Part shown: in pieces, positions 6,961 to 9,901 of the stretch
Layout of the letters: each line of letters begins with the position of its first letter
Numbering within the stretch: position 1 is the first letter of the stretch
Origin: Burkholderiales bacterium
Lineage (GTDB): Bacteria; Pseudomonadota; Gammaproteobacteria; Burkholderiales; Burkholderiaceae_C
DNA length: 9,901 bases
Direction: 5' to 3'
Assembly: GCA_947372225.1 (NCBI GenBank)
Contig: CANBSV010000099.1
Span: forward strand, 1 to 9,901
Program-made: the position numbers and the translations under genes
The notes under the pieces: generated by a model
What the model saw: the letters and a program-made list of their open reading frames with translations, nothing else
The model's database searches: none
Told to the model about the DNA's origin: nothing

Positions 6961-7185
6961 TCAGCGCGCGCCGGGCTGGGACTTCACGAAGCGCCGTGGC
7001 TGGCTGTCGTTCGGCGTCAGCGTACCGATCAGGCCGTCAATTTCTTTGATGGCGTCCTCGTAGGTCACGCTGTCGTGGGTTCCCAGGAACTTCAGGAATT
7101 TCTCGTGCTGGGGCTTGAATTTTTCGGCGACGCCGATCTCGCTCCAGAACAGGTCGGCTGCATCGGCTTGAGTGATGAAAGTCAT
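6961..7185 (-). CDS. Small unknown soluble protein, 74 residues
   Basis: I do not recognise a family. The product is cytoplasmic-looking, with no signal peptide or membrane segment and a mixed-charge, probably helical body (DAADLFWSEIGVAEKF at 8-23, QHEKFLKFLG at 26-35, YEDAIKEIDGLIGTL at 41-55), ending in a basic tail (PRRFVKSQPGAR). The start is set by AAGGA (7192-7196 on the minus strand) six bases before ATG at 7185; an in-frame ATG at 7239 would put that site inside the gene. Codon use and protein-like composition match a real gene. It is divergent from the LysR regulator at 7307 with 121 bases between the two, so it could be that regulator's target. Function unknown. Confidence 0.68.
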   Translation of the reverse strand: MTFITQADAADLFWSEIGVAEKFKPQHEKFLKFLGTHDSVTYEDAIKEIDGLIGTLTPNDSQPRRFVKSQPGAR

Positions 7186-7306
7186 TTTGATTCCTTGCGA
7201 AAGTTGATCATGAGCACGGACTTGAACATCCGTTGGCACAGATGCTAGGTATCAGGGGTGTTCGAGTAAAGTAAATAGTTCTTATGCGGGACATCACCAA
7301 ATACCT
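7186..7306. promoter_or_regulatory. Divergent intergenic region, probable LysR operator region
   Basis: This 121-base gap separates the minus-strand small gene from the plus-strand LysR gene and must hold both promoters. It is AT-richer than its surroundings near 7265-7285 (GTAAAGTAAATAG) and carries GTTC direct repeats flanking that stretch. LysR regulators typically bind T-N11-A sites in such gaps, but I cannot single out one convincing site. A weak minus-strand pair, TTTACT and ATACCT 17 bases apart, could drive the small gene. Confidence 0.35.
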
Positions 7307-8230
7307 ATGCATGCAACCTTTCGTCAACTGCAGCTGTTTCTGGCTTTGGCTGAAGCGGGCAGCATCACCGCAGCAGCGCGCGCCTGCCATGTCACTCAGC
7401 CGACCGTGTCGATGCAATTGAGGGACCTGGCCGACTCGGTCGGCTTGCCGCTCTACAACCAAATGGGCAAGCGCCTGCGGCTGACCGAGGCTGGCGAGGC
7501 CCTGGTGAGTGCGGCTCAGAGCATGAGCAGCGAGTGGGCCGCGTTTGAACAAAGGATCAACGCGCTGAAGGGCTTGACCCGGGGGCGGCTGCGCATTTCG
7601 GTGGTGAGCACGGCCAAGTACTTCGTGCCCGGCATCCTGGGAACGTTTTGCGCGCGCTACCCGGACGTCGACATCTCGCTCGAATTGCTCAACCGCGACG
7701 GCGTGCTGGCGCGGCTACAAGACCACCGCGACGACCTTTACATCATGTCGATGCCGCCGCGGGACATGGACCTCGAGCAGGAGGTGTTTCTGCCGAACCC
7801 GCTGGTGGTGATCGCGCCCAAGGGGCATCCGCTGGCCCGTCGCAAGTCCATCCCGCTGGCGACGTTGGCGAAAGAGCGTTTCATCTTGCGCGAGCAAGGT
7901 TCAAGCACGCGCATGGCGTGCGATGCGCACTTTGATTCACTGGGATTTCAGCCGAATGTGCGACTCGAGTTGGGCAGCAACGAGGCCATCAAGCACTCGG
8001 TGGCCGCAGGCCTGGGGCTGGCCGTCTTGTCACGTCACACCATCGCAGGTCGTGCCGACGGCGATGGCGTGACAGAACTGAAGGTGCAAGGCTTTCCGGC
8101 GCAGTCCAACTGGTTCATCCTGTATCCGAAGGACCACCGACCGGCGCCTGTCGTCGTCGAATTCCTGGCGCACCTGCGCGCCAGCGCGAAGGAGTTGGAG
8201 GCTTCCATTTCTGCTGCGGTTCAAACCTGA
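7307..8230 (+). CDS. LysR-type transcriptional regulator (CbbR/CmpR-like)
   Basis: 307 residues, the standard LysR length. The N-terminal winged helix-turn-helix covers about 4-62 (FRQLQLFLALAEAGSITAAA, then VTQPTVSMQLRDLADSVG and the RLRLTEAG wing), followed by a linker helix (about 63-92) and a two-lobed periplasmic-binding-protein-like effector domain from RGRLRISVV at 92. The effector pocket shows VSTAKYFVPG at 100-109, RDDLYIMSMPP at 141-151 and LELGSNEAIKHSVAAGLGL at 220-238. These features resemble the CbbR/CmpR branch, whose studied members respond to carbon metabolites and control Calvin-cycle or carbon-uptake genes; no such target gene lies here, so that role should not be assumed. 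ATG at 7307 fits the family N-terminus, though its ribosome binding site is weak. It is divergent from the 74-residue gene and probably regulates itself, as is common in this family. The effector is unknown. Confidence 0.9.
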   Translation: MHATFRQLQLFLALAEAGSITAAARACHVTQPTVSMQLRDLADSVGLPLYNQMGKRLRLTEAGEALVSAAQSMSSEWAAFEQRINALKGLTRGRLRISVVSTAKYFVPGILGTFCARYPDVDISLELLNRDGVLARLQDHRDDLYIMSMPPRDMDLEQEVFLPNPLVVIAPKGHPLARRKSIPLATLAKERFILREQGSSTRMACDAHFDSLGFQPNVRLELGSNEAIKHSVAAGLGLAVLSRHTIAGRADGDGVTELKVQGFPAQSNWFILYPKDHRPAPVVVEFLAHLRASAKELEASISAAVQT

Positions 8231-8291
8231 ATGTGAGGCCCGCCGTTCTCAGCCAACGAAAGTCGTCCGCCTCAGGGAACCACAATGTTCG

Positions 8292-8306
8292 CTCCACTCG
8301 GTGGAG
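8292..8306. repeat. Short inverted repeat upstream of the small membrane protein gene
   Basis: CTCCAC (8292-8297) and GTGGAG (8301-8306) form a perfect 6-bp palindrome around TCG, in the 130-base gap after the LysR stop. There is no T run, so it is not a clear terminator; it may be a protein site or a chance feature. Confidence 0.3.
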
Positions 8307-8360
8307 TAGCCCGAAACGTCCAGCCTGGCCCTCGGTCAAGCGCAAAGGAGAGCACATCGC

Positions 8361-8582
8361 ATGAGCGGCTTTCTATCCAGCCGGTGGAGCAAGATCGGCG
8401 TGGCTTTGGTGGTGATCGGATGGGGGCCGCTGTTGCTCATCATCTTCCTGGCCGCGATTGGTCTTTGGCCCGACCCGAACCCCAATCCCATCGGCCCCGG
8501 TTTGCTGTTTGCGGCCACCCTCTGGCCTGCACTGATCTGCTTGGGCATCGGGGCCTACAGGACGCGGCGCAAGCGGCCATGA
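8361..8582 (+). CDS. Small two-helix membrane protein of unknown function
   Basis: 73 residues. Two hydrophobic segments are visible, at about 11-34 (KIGVALVVIGWGPLLLIIFL onward) and about 45-65 (GPGLLFAATLWPALICLGIG), joined by a Pro/Asn-rich turn DPNPNPIG (38-45), with a basic end RTRRKRP that should face the cytoplasm. The start has a good AAGGAG (8345-8350) ten bases upstream. I know of no function. It follows the LysR gene on the same strand after 130 bases and converges with moaC, leaving 31 bases that contain only a 5-bp inverted repeat (TCCGG at 8598-8602 with CCGGA at 8606-8610). Confidence 0.68.
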   Translation: MSGFLSSRWSKIGVALVVIGWGPLLLIIFLAAIGLWPDPNPNPIGPGLLFAATLWPALICLGIGAYRTRRKRP

Positions 8583-8613
8583 ACGCCAGAGCGTCCATCC
8601 GGTCACCGGAACG

Positions 8614-9189
8614 TCACAACTGGCTCGAGGCTCCCTGCCCCGGATGGCTTGAAATCTCTGTGGGCGTTTCCGCCACCCAATCGCCCGACTTGCCGCCGTG
8701 CTTTTCGAGCACGCGCACGTTGCCCATGACCATGCCGCGGTCGGCGGCCTTGCACATGTCGTAGATGGTGAGCAGGCCGATCTGCACGGCGGTGAGCGCT
8801 TCCATCTCGACGCCGGTGCGGCCGTGGGTTTCGACCTGGGCGGTGCAGATGACGCGGCTGGCCTCGCGGTCGGTGGTGAAGTCGACCGCCACACGGGTGA
8901 TGGGCAACGGGTGACACAGCGGGATCAGCTCTGCCGTGCGCTTGGCCGCCTGGATGGCGGCGATGCGCGCCACGCCGAGCACATCGCCCTTGGCCGCGTG
9001 GCCCGCTTCGATCAGCGCGAGCGTGGCACCGCGCATGCGGATGTCGCCGCTGGCGCGGGCGATGCGGTGGGTTTCCGCTTTGGCCGACACGTCGACCATG
9101 TGCGCTTGGCCCGCGCTGTCGAAATGGCTGAGCGGCGAGGCCGCGTTCGGTGCTGTGGGCAGGTCGGGGCTGTCTTCAGATGCGTTCAT
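8614..9189 (-). CDS. moaC: Cyclic pyranopterin monophosphate synthase MoaC
   Basis: 191 residues. MoaC converts the MoaA product (3',8-cyclo-7,8-dihydro-GTP) to cyclic pyranopterin monophosphate, the first committed intermediate of molybdenum cofactor synthesis, in the cytoplasm. All key motifs are present: MVDVSAK at 31-37; KGDVLGVARIAAIQAAK at 67-83; LIPLCHPL at 88-95; TGVEMEALTAV at 125-135; IYDMCKAADRGM at 142-153; and EKHGGKSG at 162-169. The residues equivalent to E. coli K51, H77, E112, E114, D128 and K131 are K67, H93, E128, E130, D144 and K147. The N-terminus carries about 18 extra low-complexity residues before the conserved SHFD. ATG ending at 9189 was chosen because upstream residues are not family-like; the ribosome binding site is weak. 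It stands alone here, divergent from an M48 protease; no other mo genes are visible. Confidence 0.96.
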   Translation of the reverse strand: MNASEDSPDLPTAPNAASPLSHFDSAGQAHMVDVSAKAETHRIARASGDIRMRGATLALIEAGHAAKGDVLGVARIAAIQAAKRTAELIPLCHPLPITRVAVDFTTDREASRVICTAQVETHGRTGVEMEALTAVQIGLLTIYDMCKAADRGMVMGNVRVLEKHGGKSGDWVAETPTEISSHPGQGASSQL

Positions 9190-9238
9190 GGCAAGCAGCC
9201 CGAGGGCCTTCGGCAGCAGAGGTTGGCTGGCATCATAG

Positions 9239-9262
9239 GCAGCGCTGCAGCACTTGCAGCAC
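9239..9262. repeat. Palindrome and direct repeat in the moaC/protease divergent gap
   Basis: A perfect 10-base palindrome GCAGCGCTGC (9239-9248) overlaps an 8-base direct repeat TGCAGCAC (9246-9253 and 9255-9262). The gap between the two divergent genes is about 130 bases and must contain both promoters, so this could be a regulatory site, but such GC-rich repeats also arise by chance. Confidence 0.25.
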
Positions 9263-9320
9263 GCGGGCGTCAAGTCGTTTGAACTTGGTCGCGCGCCGGG
9301 AGTCACACCGTGCGTTTGCG

Positions 9321-9901
9321 TTGAGAAAGTCCCTCTTGAAGCGTTGTTCCCTCTTGCGGCCCGCATGGCGCCAAGGCCTGATCTGGCTGACCGGCGCCGC
9401 CTTTTGTGTCGGTGCGTTGTCACCGCCTGCGTTGGCGCAGTCCAACCTTCCGTCGCTGGGCGACACCGCGTCCGAAGACTTCAACATCGGCTCCGAGCGG
9501 CGCCTGGGCGACGCGATCATGCGCGAGATCATGCGCGACCCCGACTACGTCGACGATCCGATCCTGCTCGAGTACCTGCAGTCGCTGTGGCAGCCGCTGG
9601 TGGCCGCGGCACAGTCGCTGGGCGATCTGGACGCCGAATTGCGAGAGCGCTTTGCCTACGAGCCGTTTCTGGTGCGCGATCGTTCCGTCAACGCGTTCGC
9701 CTTGCCGGGCGGTTTCGTGGGTGTGCACCTCGGGCTGATGGCGATCACCCAGACGCGCGATGAGCTGGCTTCGGTGCTGGCGCACGAGATGACGCACGTG
9801 AACCAGCGCCACATCGCCCGCGGTTTTGCCAACAGCAAGCGGCAAAGCCTCATCACCGCGGCCGCCATGATCCTCGGCGTGTTGGCGGCCACGCGGTCCG
9901 G
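9321..9901 (+). CDS. bepA: BepA-like M48 family periplasmic metalloprotease (3' truncated by the window end)
   Basis: The first 193 residues are present; the gene continues past the window. Seen: a signal peptide with a basic start (MRKSLLKR), hydrophobic core GLIWLTGAAFCVGAL and cleavage site ALA|Q near 39/40; NLPSLGD at 42-48 and IGSERRLGD at 56-64, like the mature start of E. coli BepA; NAFALPGGFVGVHLGLM at 124-140; and the zinc-binding HEMTH at 155-159 followed by NQRHIARGF. Family knowledge: BepA is an outer-membrane-assembly protease and chaperone that acts on stalled LptD and BAM substrates, with C-terminal TPRs; those TPRs and the third zinc ligand would lie beyond the window. The start is probably TTG at 9321; TTG at 9336 is possible, and no in-frame ATG precedes the signal peptide. 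It is divergent from moaC. A plain LoiP-like M48 protease is the alternative. Confidence 0.85.
   Translation, partial: MRKSLLKRCSLLRPAWRQGLIWLTGAAFCVGALSPPALAQSNLPSLGDTASEDFNIGSERRLGDAIMREIMRDPDYVDDPILLEYLQSLWQPLVAAAQSLGDLDAELRERFAYEPFLVRDRSVNAFALPGGFVGVHLGLMAITQTRDELASVLAHEMTHVNQRHIARGFANSKRQSLITAAAMILGVLAATRS

Noticed and set aside
8234..8274. TGAGGC / GCCTCA inverted repeat after the LysR gene as a terminator
   Set aside because: The loop is about 29 bases long and there is no T tract, so chance pairing is more likely.
9190..9423. Upstream extension of MoaC to position 9423
   Set aside because: The added 78 residues are Arg/Ser/Cys-rich and absent from the family, and would overlap the start of the divergent protease gene.

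Overview
The window is high-GC, densely coded chromosomal DNA. Its gene families (PglL-type oligosaccharyltransferases, a DUF5666 lipoprotein, a CbbR/CmpR-like LysR regulator, MoaC, a BepA-like M48 protease) and their sequence flavour point to a betaproteobacterium, most likely Burkholderiales and perhaps Comamonadaceae. That placement rests on family recognition, not on a database search. I saw no rRNA, tRNA, CRISPR array, insertion sequence or phage gene.

Layout. Positions 55-3601 (+) hold two consecutive, diverged PglL/Wzy_C-type membrane O-oligosaccharyltransferases 10 bases apart. Such enzymes move lipid-linked glycans onto periplasmic or pilin proteins. The gene upstream, possibly a pilin, lies outside the window. 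Positions 3761-5155 (-) encode a secreted lipoprotein made almost wholly of about six DUF5666-like repeats. It has a good ribosome binding site, a hairpin-rich leader and a clear intrinsic terminator at 3679-3704. Positions 5156-5675 carry no gene I can support. Positions 5676-6422 (-) encode a DTW-domain tRNA aminocarboxypropyltransferase.

Positions 6639-6912 (+) are a decayed 3' remnant of a chemoreceptor gene, with a one-base frameshift in a GGGG run. A strong hairpin separates it from a convergent 74-residue unknown gene at 6961-7185 (-). That gene diverges from a LysR-type regulator at 7307-8230 (+), a geometry often seen for a regulator and its target. A small two-helix membrane protein follows at 8361-8582 (+). 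moaC (molybdenum cofactor synthesis) is at 8614-9189 (-), and divergent from it a BepA-like M48 protease starts near 9321 (+) and runs off the end of the window.

The genes do not form one system. Most are ordinary housekeeping or envelope functions in small independent units. The points most worth a second look are the tandem glycosyltransferase pair, the broken chemoreceptor tail and the divergent regulator/small-gene pair. I did not find convincing evidence of a new multi-gene system.
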